Source: Actinoplanes aureus (lineage in GTDB: Bacteria > Actinomycetota > Actinomycetes > Mycobacteriales > Micromonosporaceae). Taken from it: a stretch of DNA of 64,000 bases. Shown in pieces: positions 25,674 through 33,196 of the stretch; position 1 is the first letter of the stretch, and every line of letters begins with the position of its first letter. The stretch lies in the NCBI RefSeq assembly GCF_015704865.1, contig NZ_JADQTO010000005.1:170691-234690 (forward strand). The letters run 5' to 3'. The translations under genes were made by a program, and so were the position numbers. The notes beneath the pieces are model-generated. The model saw only the letters and a list, made by a program, of their open reading frames with translations, did not search any database and was not told the origin of the DNA.

Positions 25674-25694
25674 TTATCGTCAACATGACGCTAA
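25674..25694. promoter_or_regulatory. NrtR-like operator 2 (over the nrtR start codon)
   Basis: TTATCGTCA, ACA, TGACGCTAA: the same core as operator 1 with one imperfect arm base. It covers the ATG of the NrtR gene at 25685, which points to autorepression. Confidence 0.7.
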
Positions 25695-26371
25695 ACACGG
25701 CGGCGGTCACCGTGGACCTGGTGCTGCTCACCATCCGGCAGGGCGCCCTACGGGTTCTGTTGATCACCCGCGGCATCCCGCCCCACCGGGGGAAGTGGGC
25801 GCTGCCCGGCGGCTTCGTGCTCCCGGACGAGGACCTCGACGGCGCCGCCATGCGCGAGCTGCGCGAGGAAACCGGCCTCGACCCGCGCGCCGGCCACCTC
25901 GAGCAGCTGGGCGCCTACGGCACGCCCGGCCGCGACCCGCGCGGCCACGTCGTCACCATCGCCTACCTGGCCTTACTGCCCGACCTGCCGGCTCCGGTCG
26001 CGGGCAGCGACGCCGCCCTGGCCGCCTGGCGCACTCCGGAGGAGAGCACCGGCCTCGCCTTCGACCACGACCGCATCCTCGCCGACGGCCTGGAACGCGC
26101 CCGCGCCAAACTCGAGTACACGCCGCTGGCCACCGCCTTCTGCCCGCCCGAGTTCACCGTCGCTGAACTGCGCGAGGTCTACGAAACCGTCTGGCGTACC
26201 CGGCTCGACCCGCGCAACTTCCACCGCAAGGTCACCACCGCCGAAGGCTTCATCGAACCCACCGGCAACACCGCGATCCGCGACCGCGGCCGCCCGGCCC
26301 AGCTTTTCCGACGCGGCCCGGCCGCGCTCCTGCACCCACCCTTGCTGCGGGGTACGAGCCAGCGCGGCTAG
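25685..26371 (+). CDS. NrtR-type regulator: Nudix domain plus C-terminal winged helix
   Basis: A 228-aa protein with an N-terminal Nudix domain. The Nudix box is intact: the segment GGFVLPDEDLDGAAM followed by RELREETGL matches Gx5Ex7REUxEExGU. A C-terminal winged-helix part (FTVAELREVYETVWRTRLDPRNFHRKV) matches NrtR, the repressor of NAD biosynthesis genes that senses ADP-ribose. In many NrtRs the Nudix site is catalytically degenerate; here it looks complete, so hydrolase activity is possible. It is divergent from the SPFH/NAD-kinase-like operon, with two matching operators between them. Confidence 0.85.
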   Translation: MTLNTAAVTVDLVLLTIRQGALRVLLITRGIPPHRGKWALPGGFVLPDEDLDGAAMRELREETGLDPRAGHLEQLGAYGTPGRDPRGHVVTIAYLALLPDLPAPVAGSDAALAAWRTPEESTGLAFDHDRILADGLERARAKLEYTPLATAFCPPEFTVAELREVYETVWRTRLDPRNFHRKVTTAEGFIEPTGNTAIRDRGRPAQLFRRGPAALLHPPLLRGTSQRG

Positions 26372-26517
26372 CGAGCGGCCTCCTTGGCCCACCGGTCCAG
26401 CGCGGCCCGGTCCTTGGAGATCCCGCGCGGCCACAGCCGGTCGACCAGCACCCGGTAGCCGTCGGCCGGGCCGGCGTCGTCGTGGACGCGTTTCACCTGG
26501 AACGCCATGCCCGGCAT
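26368..26517 (-). pseudogene. Truncated DUF488 (YeaO-like) gene remnant
   Basis: A 49-codon frame encodes the N-terminus of DUF488/YeaO proteins: FQVKRVHDDAGPADGYRVLV then DRLWPRGISKDRAALDRW. The family is normally about 110-120 aa, so more than half is missing. The stop TAG shares bases with the stop of the NrtR gene, and the expected downstream part (WFGHDP region) is absent. A dispersed repeat, copy C, begins 8 bp upstream of its ATG. It is probably a decay product. Confidence 0.7.
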
Positions 26518-26525
26518 GGTAGCCA

Positions 26526-26592
26526 CCCGCATGGGCCCGGCGGTCGCGTTGCGGCCCGGGCCCGGCAGGCGGCCGCGCGGAGCGGGCGGGAC
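26526..26592 (+). repeat. Gene-end repeat element, copy C
   Basis: CCCGCATGGGCCCGGCGGTC then GCG, followed by a GC-rich middle shared with copy F (CGGCCCGGGCCCGGC and GCGGCCGCG), ending GGGCGGGAC. It lies downstream of the NrtR gene, the truncated DUF488 remnant being between, and upstream of the CooC-like gene. Confidence 0.65.
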
Positions 26593-26692
26593 GGGCCTGA
26601 TTCTCGGGGACGGCCGGTCTCGCGTACCTCTGCGGGGTGATCGGGGGGTGGCGGTTGTTGCGGCCGTAAGCCGTATCGCTACCGTGTTGAAA

Positions 26693-27625
26693 ATGAAAAT
26701 CGCTTTTACCGGTAAGGGCGGCAGCGGCAAGAGCACCATGGCCGCCCTCTTCGTCAATCACCTGCGCGCCGCCGGGCAGCGGGTGCTCGCGGTCGACGCG
26801 GACGTCAACGTCCACCTCGCGCCGCTGCTCGGTGTCGCCGGCGAGCCGGCGGCCGCGCTGTCGCACCCGGACAACGTGCGGAGCGTGCGCAGCCACCTGA
26901 TCGGCACCAACCGGCTGATCGGCGGGGTCGAGCACTTCGTGCCGACCACGCCGCCGGGGCCGGGTTCGCGGCTGGTGACGCTCGCCGGGGACGATCCGAT
27001 CCTGGTACGCCACGCGGCGGCGCTCGACCCGCGGACGCACGTGGTGCACGTCGGCACCTACGAGGCGAAGGACATCGGCGCGGGCTGCTACCACGGGCAC
27101 CTGGCGATCCTGGAGAACCTGCTGTCGCACCTGAGCCTGGATGCGGGCGACTGGGTGGTGTGCGACATGGTCGCCGGCACGGACGCGTTCGCGAACTCGC
27201 TGCACGCCCAGTTCGACCTGATCGTGGTGGTGGCCGAGCCGACCCCGGAGTCGGTGTCGGTGGCCCGGCGCTACCGGGAGCTGGCCGGGGCGGCCGGGGT
27301 GGCCGACGTGCTCGCGGTGGTCGGCAACAAGGTCGCCGACCAGGTGGACCGGGACTATCTGGCACGCGAGCTGGGCGGGGCGCCGCTGGCGGTGCTGACC
27401 AGTCAGGCGGGGCTGCGCCGGGCGCGGCAGGCCGGTGTTCCGCCGCGGCTGGAGGATCTCGACGACGCGTCCGCGCTGCGGCGCATCGCGGACTACGCGC
27501 GGCCGATGGCCGCCGGGCGGCGAGCGGAGTTGATGCGTACGCTGCACCTGCGCCTGGCCGGCAAGGGCTGGGTGCGCAGTGCCCACGGCGACGTGACCAG
27601 CCAGCTCGGCCCGGTGCCGGTCTGA
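26693..27625 (+). CDS. CooC/MinD-like P-loop ATPase
   Basis: A 310-aa SIMIBI-class ATPase. The deviant Walker A is FTGKGGSGKST (residues 4-14), with the signature lysine of the MinD/ParA/CooC group. Switch II is WVVCDMVAGTDAF, and VVGNKVADQVD is the nucleotide-specificity segment. It resembles CooC-type maturation factors for metalloenzymes; no carbon monoxide dehydrogenase is nearby, so the client is unknown. I chose ATG 26693; GTG 26684 is also in frame. No clear ribosome-binding site is visible. Confidence 0.8.
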   Translation: MKIAFTGKGGSGKSTMAALFVNHLRAAGQRVLAVDADVNVHLAPLLGVAGEPAAALSHPDNVRSVRSHLIGTNRLIGGVEHFVPTTPPGPGSRLVTLAGDDPILVRHAAALDPRTHVVHVGTYEAKDIGAGCYHGHLAILENLLSHLSLDAGDWVVCDMVAGTDAFANSLHAQFDLIVVVAEPTPESVSVARRYRELAGAAGVADVLAVVGNKVADQVDRDYLARELGGAPLAVLTSQAGLRRARQAGVPPRLEDLDDASALRRIADYARPMAAGRRAELMRTLHLRLAGKGWVRSAHGDVTSQLGPVPV

Positions 27626-27646
27626 CCGGATTCCGGCGAAGGGCCG

Positions 27647-28315
27647 GTGCCGCCGCCGGGATTGCGCGACGCTCGGCTGATGATCTGCACCGCGGACCGG
27701 TACGCCTGGTTCCCGGCCCGGTACGCCCGGTTGAGCCGCTCGTACTGCCTGACCCTGGTCGCCGACCTGCCGGTCCCGGAGGTGGTTCGCCGCCTCGGCG
27801 GGCGCGACCCGGTCGAGATGCCGGGCCTGGCCGTGGTGCACGACAACGCCGAGAAGATCGCCGCCGGGCTGCCGCTGGAGCTCGCCCGGACGACCGGTGA
27901 GCTGCCGCGGGAGTACGCCGGATTCGCCGGCCGGCTGGCACACGAGCACCTGGTGGCGATCGCCCCGGTGAACGGCTGGACGCTGCTGGTGGAGACGCGT
28001 GACTTCGCGGGCGTCGACCCGGACCGGGCGGCGCGGCTGTCCCGGGGCGTGACCCTGGTCGCGCACAGTGCGTCGGCGGCCGGGCGCCGGTTCCTGTGGA
28101 TGTACGACGGGACGATGCGCCTGACCTTCGATCCCGGTGACCCGGCGTCACCGGAAGGACCGGAACGGGAGGTGCAGCGGCCGATCCTGGCCGAGGCCGG
28201 GTTCCCGGGTACCGGCCCGGGCCCGGCCCTGGCGTACGCGGACTACCTGACCGGGGTGCGGTTCGACCCGGAGACCCTGGTCGACGCCTTCTACCTGTGC
28301 GTCACCGCGCCGTGA
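27647..28315 (+). CDS. Hypothetical protein (DUF6461-like)
   Basis: A 222-aa protein with the pattern YAWFPARYARLSRSYCLTLV near the start and GLAVVHDNAEKIAAGLPLEL, which I associate with DUF6461, an uncharacterised actinobacterial family. No signal peptide or membrane segment is visible. The start is uncertain: GTG 27647 has GAAGGG upstream, and ATG 27680 is an alternative. Its 3' end overlaps the convergent zinc exporter gene by 25 bp. Confidence 0.6.
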   Translation: MPPPGLRDARLMICTADRYAWFPARYARLSRSYCLTLVADLPVPEVVRRLGGRDPVEMPGLAVVHDNAEKIAAGLPLELARTTGELPREYAGFAGRLAHEHLVAIAPVNGWTLLVETRDFAGVDPDRAARLSRGVTLVAHSASAAGRRFLWMYDGTMRLTFDPGDPASPEGPEREVQRPILAEAGFPGTGPGPALAYADYLTGVRFDPETLVDAFYLCVTAP

Positions 28316-29208
28316 ACCCGGCTGTCCGGGTCGACGTGCACCGTGGCACCGGTCAGCCGGGGCATGTGGTGGGTGAGCCGGTGCTCGGCGTCGGCGGCGA
28401 TCTCGTGGGCGGCCAGCAGGGTGAGCCCGGCGTCGACGACGATGCCGGCCTCGGCGTGCAGCCGGTGCCCGATCCAGCGCAGACGCAGCCCGGAGACGTC
28501 GTGGACGCCGGGGACCGTACGCAGCTCGTGCTCGGCCCGGTCGACCAGCTCCGGGTCGACCCGGTCCATCAGCCGGTGGTAGATCTCGCGCGCGGCGTCC
28601 TTGAGCGCGAACCCGATGGCGACCGTGATGGCCAGGCCGACGACCGGGTCGGCCCAGGTCCAGCCGGCCCAGGCACCGGCCGCGGCGAGCACCACGGCCA
28701 GCGAGGTGTAGCCGTCGGTGCGGGCGTGCAGGCCGTCGGCGACCAGGGCGGCGGACCCGATGCGCCGGCCCACGGTGATCCGGTAGCGGGCGACCAGCTC
28801 GTTGCCGGCGAAGCCGATCAGGCCGGCGGCGAACACCCACGGCAGGTGGGTCATGGTGCGCGGTTGCAGCAGCCGGTCGACCGCGAACCAGGCGGTGGCG
28901 ACGGCCGAGGCGGCGATCACGGCCACGATGACCAGACCGGCGAGATCCTCGGCGCGGCCGAAGCCGTACGTGTACGCGCGGGTGGCGGCGCGGCGCCCGA
29001 GCCAGAACGCGATGGCCAGCGGCACGGCGGTGAGCGCGTCGGCGGCGTTGTGCAGGGTGTCGCCGAGCAGCGCGACCGAGCCGGAGGACGCGACGATCAG
29101 GGCCTGCGCCAGCGCGGTCACGGCGAGCACGCCGAGGGAGACCCAGAGGGCGCGCATCCCCGCACGGGACGCTTCCAGGGCGGGCGCGTGGTGGTGGTGA
29201 CCGTGCAT
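28291..29208 (-). CDS. Cation diffusion facilitator (zinc/divalent metal exporter)
   Basis: A 305-aa CDF transporter. The histidine-rich N-terminus (MHGHHHHAP) fits metal binding. Six membrane helices follow; the metal-site motifs are HNAADALTAVPLA in helix II and ARTDGYTSLAVV in helix V. The cytoplasmic domain at the C-terminus holds HRLHAEAGIVVD. It exports Zn2+ or similar ions in exchange for protons. ATG 29208 is preferred; an in-frame ATG at 29229 overlaps the start of the divergent ArsR gene. The pairing with ArsR implies metal-induced expression. Confidence 0.92.
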   Translation of the reverse strand: MHGHHHHAPALEASRAGMRALWVSLGVLAVTALAQALIVASSGSVALLGDTLHNAADALTAVPLAIAFWLGRRAATRAYTYGFGRAEDLAGLVIVAVIAASAVATAWFAVDRLLQPRTMTHLPWVFAAGLIGFAGNELVARYRITVGRRIGSAALVADGLHARTDGYTSLAVVLAAAGAWAGWTWADPVVGLAITVAIGFALKDAAREIYHRLMDRVDPELVDRAEHELRTVPGVHDVSGLRLRWIGHRLHAEAGIVVDAGLTLLAAHEIAADAEHRLTHHMPRLTGATVHVDPDSRVHGAVTHR

Positions 29209-29227
29209 GCCCGCATAATATGTGCTC

Positions 29228-29599
29228 ATGCGCGCACGCGACAACGTTGCAAATGCCAATGACCTGCATGAACGTCTGCTGGGCGAGGCCGGGATGCTGC
29301 TCGGCATGCTGGCCGACGTCACCCGGCTGCGGCTGATGGGCGTGCTGCTCGGCGGCGAGCGGGACGTGACCGCGCTGACCGAGGCGGTCGGCGCGGCCCG
29401 GCCCGCGGTCTCCCAGCACCTCGGCAAACTGCGGCTGGCCGGCCTGGTGACCACCCGCCGGGAGGGCCGCCGGGTGGTCTACGCGGTCGCCGACCCGCAC
29501 GTGGCCCGGCTGGTCACCGAGGCACTGCACGCCGCCGAGCACCGGGTCTCCGACCGGCCCGGCCACCACGACGCGGTGCCCGTGCCCCGCCACGCGTGA
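29228..29599 (+). CDS. ArsR/SmtB-family metal-responsive repressor
   Basis: A 123-aa winged-helix repressor. The DNA-recognition helix region is ARPAVSQHLGKLRLAGLV and the wing is REGRRVVYAVAD. The C-terminal helix has several histidines (HVARLVTEALHAAEHRVSD, then GHHD), like the alpha-5 metal site of CzrA/SmtB, so zinc is the likely signal. It is divergent from the CDF exporter; the start codons are about 20 bp apart, so both must share an operator. TGTGC-TCAT-GCGCA across the start is a candidate site. Confidence 0.88.
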   Translation: MRARDNVANANDLHERLLGEAGMLLGMLADVTRLRLMGVLLGGERDVTALTEAVGAARPAVSQHLGKLRLAGLVTTRREGRRVVYAVADPHVARLVTEALHAAEHRVSDRPGHHDAVPVPRHA

Positions 29600-29618
29600 G
29601 CCCGGCGCCGCGGCCGCG

Positions 29619-29993
29619 TCACACCGGGTCGAAATCCTGCGGAGCCTCGGCGTAGCGGGCCTGGAAGGCGGCGTCGAGCACGGCGTCGTCCGGCATCAGC
29701 CGGAAGTACGCGCCGGACAGCCGGTCCTCGGCGTCCTCCTCGTCACTGTCGCTGGAGGCCGCCGGGAGCTCCTCGATGAGGGAGGCCAGAGCGTCCAGTT
29801 CGAAGTAGCGGGCGCCGGCCGCGGCCGCCGCGAGTTCGGCGGGCGCACAACTGTCCGCCGCGTGGTTCGGGCCGCCGTTCTGCACCATGCCGTCGACGAG
29901 CAGCAGGGCACCCAGGTGGCGGTCGCCGACGCCGGTGCCCGCACCGACGCAGGCCCGGTTCCAGACGTCCCTCAGTACGTCGCTAGCAGTCAC
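29619..29993 (-). CDS. Small hypothetical protein
   Basis: A 124-aa acidic soluble protein. The start GTG 29993 follows GGCGGGG. The segment LLLVDGMVQNGGPNHAAD recalls the DMP19/DUF4375 group, but that link is weak. The run of Asp, Glu and Ser (SSDSDEEDAED) is low complexity. It is convergent with the ArsR gene. No function can be assigned. Confidence 0.6.
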   Translation of the reverse strand: MTASDVLRDVWNRACVGAGTGVGDRHLGALLLVDGMVQNGGPNHAADSCAPAELAAAAAGARYFELDALASLIEELPAASSDSDEEDAEDRLSGAYFRLMPDDAVLDAAFQARYAEAPQDFDPV

Positions 29994-30134
29994 CCCGCCA
30001 TTGTGCAATGTCGGGTAGATTGGGCGCGCGCGTTCGGGTACGCGCCGCGACTCGCCGGAAGGCCCGAGGCCACCCCACGGATGCCGATGCTCCGTGTGCC
30101 CGTGCGAGTCCGGGCGCCGAGCTGAGGTGCTCCG

Positions 30135-31289
30135 ATGAAGACATTGCCCGACAACCCCGACCTCGACCACCTGCGCCGCCAGGCGAAGAACCTGCTCGCC
30201 GGCCTGCGCGACTCCCGGCCCGGGACGACGCTCGCCGAGGCGCAGGCGTCGCTCGCCGAGCAGTACGGGTTCCGCACCTGGGCAGACCTGAAAGCCGAGG
30301 TCGACCGCCGGCGGGGCGGGGCCGAGGTGGCCGACCCCTCGCTCGCCACCCGGATCGCCGACCGGTTCGGTCTGGGCCCGGTGACCGGCGAGATGCGCTC
30401 GCTGTCCCACCCCGACGAGGTGGGGCGGCGCTGGCTGCTGCCGACCGCCCGCGGCCGCTGGACGGCACGGACCGTCGACGACGTGTACCCGGTGACCGAC
30501 GGCGAGGAGAACGCCCTGTTCCAGGAGGCGGCGGCCCGAGCCGGGGTGCTGCTGCCGGCTCCGGTGCGCGGCGTGTCCGGGGCGGTGGTCGAGCGGATCG
30601 GCGGCAGCGGCTGGCGGGTGTACGAGTGGCTGCGTACCGGCCCGCCGCTGGCCGCACCGGTCAGCGCGACCGTCACCCGCGAAGTCGGCACGGTCCTGGC
30701 CACGATTCACGGGCTGGCGCTGCCGGTGGACCGGGTCTGCCCGTGGAGTTCGACGCGGCTGTCCGCCCGTACCTGGCCGGAGTGGGTGGACCTGGCCGCC
30801 GCCAAGGGTGCGGCGTGGACGCCGGTTCTGGCCGCCGCGCTGCCCACCCTGCTCGAACTGGAGTCGATCAGCGGCACGCCGGACCGCCCGGTGTGGTGTC
30901 ACAACAACCTCAACCCCGGCAACGTACGCGTCGGCCCCGGCGGCCGCCTCGTCGTCACCGGGTGGGAGCACGCGGCCGGTCTGCCGCCGGCCTGGGAGTT
31001 GTGCTCGGCGCTGGCGAACTGGGCGGTGGCGCCCGGTGGCGCGGTCAACGTCCGGGGTGCCCGGGCCCTGGTGGCCGGCTACCGGGAACGCGCGGGTTCG
31101 CTGCCGTCACTGAGCCTGGGCACGTTCCGCGGCACGGCGACCGCTCTGCAGAACTACGTGGCCGGCCAGATCGACCTGGCGCTCGACGCGGGCGACGAGC
31201 CCGGCCACGCCGAGCGCAGCGTGCGCCACCTGCTCACCCACCTGCCGTCCCGGTCGACGTTCCAGCACCTCCTGGCGGCGATCCGCTGA
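30135..31289 (+). CDS. Aminoglycoside phosphotransferase-like (APH) family protein
   Basis: A 384-aa protein. The first 60 residues (LDHLRRQAKNLLAGLRDS, YGFRTWADLKAEV) are a short helical module found before ankyrin or kinase domains. The rest resembles the APH fold: a Brenner-type motif CHNNLNPGN and, in place of the metal-binding IDWE, the sequence VTGWEHAAGLP. The catalytic HxD aspartate is replaced by Asn (HNN), so phosphotransfer activity is doubtful. Substrate and role are unknown. Confidence 0.65.
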   Translation: MKTLPDNPDLDHLRRQAKNLLAGLRDSRPGTTLAEAQASLAEQYGFRTWADLKAEVDRRRGGAEVADPSLATRIADRFGLGPVTGEMRSLSHPDEVGRRWLLPTARGRWTARTVDDVYPVTDGEENALFQEAAARAGVLLPAPVRGVSGAVVERIGGSGWRVYEWLRTGPPLAAPVSATVTREVGTVLATIHGLALPVDRVCPWSSTRLSARTWPEWVDLAAAKGAAWTPVLAAALPTLLELESISGTPDRPVWCHNNLNPGNVRVGPGGRLVVTGWEHAAGLPPAWELCSALANWAVAPGGAVNVRGARALVAGYRERAGSLPSLSLGTFRGTATALQNYVAGQIDLALDAGDEPGHAERSVRHLLTHLPSRSTFQHLLAAIR

Positions 31290-31377
31290 GCTACTGGTCA
31301 GCAATCGAGAAGCGGGGGAGGTGCCGCCGGAAATAGCGTTCGGCGTGGGCGGAGCGCCCCCTGACCAGGAGGTTGCG

Positions 31378-31602
31378 ATGAGCGGCAGCAAGTGGATCCG
31401 GCAGTTCCACCGCTGGATGGCGGTCTTCTTCACGGTGACCGTTCTGGCCACCGTGGTGGCGCTCGCGCAGAAGGATCCGGTGGTCTGGGTGTCCTATGTT
31501 CCGCTGCTGCCGCTCGGGCTGCTCTTCTTCACCGGGCTCTACCTGTTCACGCTGCCGTACCTGATCAAGCGACGGTCCGCGACCGGCGGGCGGCCGGATT
31601 GA
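31378..31602 (+). CDS. Small two-helix membrane protein
   Basis: A 74-aa protein with two hydrophobic segments (about residues 14-30 and 38-60), a basic start (SGSKWIRQFHRW) and a basic end (LIKRRSATGG). AGGAGG at 31368-31373 sets the start at 31378. No function is known. Confidence 0.7.
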   Translation: MSGSKWIRQFHRWMAVFFTVTVLATVVALAQKDPVVWVSYVPLLPLGLLFFTGLYLFTLPYLIKRRSATGGRPD

Positions 31603-31608
31603 GCCGTG

Positions 31609-31669
31609 CCGCTCCCGGTGGTCGCGCTGGGGCGTCTCGCCGTGGGGTGATCGCGTGGCTGGGCGGGAC
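31609..31669 (+). repeat. Gene-end repeat element, copy D
   Basis: CCGCTCCCGGTGGTCGCG, then CTGGGGCGTCTCGCCGTG, then GTGATCGCGTGGCTGGGCGG ending GAC. It begins 7 bp after the stop of the small membrane protein and is the best match to copy A in the middle part. The loop sequence has diverged from GGGCCCAT. Confidence 0.7.
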
Positions 31670-31707
31670 GGTCCCGGTTCGGCGGGACGGCCGGTCACTC
31701 GTACCCC

Positions 31708-32424
31708 TCAATGGGGTTCGACGCCGAAGGCGACGTCCAAGCGGTAGCGGCTGCCCGCGTAACGTGACTCGCTCAGCTCGACCGGCTGCTGGCGCTGGTC
31801 CAGGATGAGGCGTTCCTCGACGAGCAGTGCCGAGCCGGCCGGGACGCCGAGTTCGCGGGCGTCGCCGGCGGTCGCGGACTGGGCGGTCAGGGTGGCGCTG
31901 CCGCGGACCAGGGTGTGGCCCAGCGCGCCGAGTGCCTCGTGGACCGAGCCGGTCAGGTCGGCCTCGAGCAGTGCGGACAGTGAGCCGGGGTAGACGGCTC
32001 GTTCGAAGGCGATCGGCTCGTCGTCGGCGAGCCGGACCCGGTGGATGGCGACGACCTCGCCCTTGCGCAGGCGCAGCCGGTTGATCTCGGCGGCGGTGGC
32101 CGCGCGCAGCTCGGCGAGCACCACCCGAGAGCTGGGGTGGCGGCCCTGCTTGCGGATCTCCTCGCTGAGCCGGACCAGGTGGTCGGCGCGCCGCGGTCCG
32201 GTCGGCGCGGCCACGAAGGTGCCGCGGCCCGGCGCCCGGTACGCCAGCCCGTCGTTGACCAGCTGCGTCACCGCGGCGCGGGCGGTCATCCGGCTGACGC
32301 CGTGCTCGCGGGCCAGCTCGGGTTCCGAGGGCAGCGGGTCGTGCGGCTGCGACTGCGCGATCTGCCGCCGGAGCGCCTGCTCGATGCGGAAGTAGCGCGG
32401 TGCGAAATCGGGGGCCCCGGACAT
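31708..32424 (-). CDS. GntR-family regulator with UTRA ligand domain
   Basis: A 238-aa HutC-type regulator. The N-terminal winged helix is LPSEPELAREHGVSRMTARA, and the C-terminal UTRA domain ends with ELSESRYAGSRYRLDV. It is divergent from deoC, and two perfect operators lie between them, so it probably represses both its own gene and deoC until a metabolite binds. The ligand may be a deoxyribose-related or other sugar phosphate. Confidence 0.9.
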   Translation of the reverse strand: MSGAPDFAPRYFRIEQALRRQIAQSQPHDPLPSEPELAREHGVSRMTARAAVTQLVNDGLAYRAPGRGTFVAAPTGPRRADHLVRLSEEIRKQGRHPSSRVVLAELRAATAAEINRLRLRKGEVVAIHRVRLADDEPIAFERAVYPGSLSALLEADLTGSVHEALGALGHTLVRGSATLTAQSATAGDARELGVPAGSALLVEERLILDQRQQPVELSESRYAGSRYRLDVAFGVEPH

Positions 32425-32447
32425 GGGGACACCCTAGCGGCTCGAAC

Positions 32448-32475
32448 CTGTCTAGACAGCTGACTGTCTAGACAG
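32448..32475. promoter_or_regulatory. Two tandem GntR operators
   Basis: CTGTCTAGACAG occurs twice, at 32448-32459 and 32464-32475, each a perfect palindrome with the HutC/GntR-type GTCTAGAC core. Their centres are 16 bp apart. They lie between the GntR gene and deoC, 13 bp from the deoC start. Confidence 0.88.
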
Positions 32476-32488
32476 GTACCGTCGGCTC

Positions 32489-33196
32489 ATGAACTTCACC
32501 GTGGCGCAGATCGCGAAGATGATCGATCACTCCATCCTCCGGCCCGAATTCACCGTGCGGGACGTGCGCGAGGGCTGTGCGATCGCGGTCAAGTACGACG
32601 TGGCCTCGGTCTGCGTCCGCCCGTGCGACGTGCCGGTGGCGGTCGAGGAGGTGCGGGGCAGCGGTGTGCGGGTCGGCACCGTGATCGGCTTCCCGCACGG
32701 CACCAGCCCGACCGCCGTCAAGGTCGCCGAGACCGCGCTCGCCGTCGAGCAGGGCGCCGCCGAGATCGACATGGTGATCAACGTGGGCTGGCTGCGCTCC
32801 GGCGACGTCGCCGCCGTGGAGCAGGAGATCAAGGAGATCGTGGTCGCCGCCGGTGACGCGCACGTCAAGGTCATCCTGGAGACGGCGTACCTCACCGACG
32901 AGCAGAAACTGGCCGCCTGCCGGGCCGCCGAGCGGGCCGGCGCGGCCTTCGTGAAGACCTCGACCGGCTTCGCGCCGACCGGCGCCACGGTGGACGACCT
33001 CGCCCTGATGCGCTCCGCCGTGTCGCCGAAGGTGCAGGTCAAGGCCTCCGGCGGGATCCGTACGCTGGACGCGCTGCTCGCCATGACGTCGCTGGGCGTG
33101 GCGCGCTTCGGCTCGTCCGCCACCGCCGAGATCCTCGAGGACGCGTCCCGGCGTCACCTCACCCGCAGCGGCGGCAGCGCCTCGCTGATCGCCTGA
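32489..33196 (+). CDS. deoC: Deoxyribose-phosphate aldolase
   Basis: A 235-aa class I aldolase that splits 2-deoxyribose-5-phosphate into acetaldehyde and glyceraldehyde-3-phosphate. The Schiff-base lysine lies in FVKTSTGF, and KASGGIRT holds the second active-site lysine. The start region IAKMIDHSILRPEFT is typical of DeoC. It stands without other deo genes here and is controlled by the divergent GntR regulator. Its last 43 bp overlap the convergent acyltransferase gene. Confidence 0.95.
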   Translation: MNFTVAQIAKMIDHSILRPEFTVRDVREGCAIAVKYDVASVCVRPCDVPVAVEEVRGSGVRVGTVIGFPHGTSPTAVKVAETALAVEQGAAEIDMVINVGWLRSGDVAAVEQEIKEIVVAAGDAHVKVILETAYLTDEQKLAACRAAERAGAAFVKTSTGFAPTGATVDDLALMRSAVSPKVQVKASGGIRTLDALLAMTSLGVARFGSSATAEILEDASRRHLTRSGGSASLIA

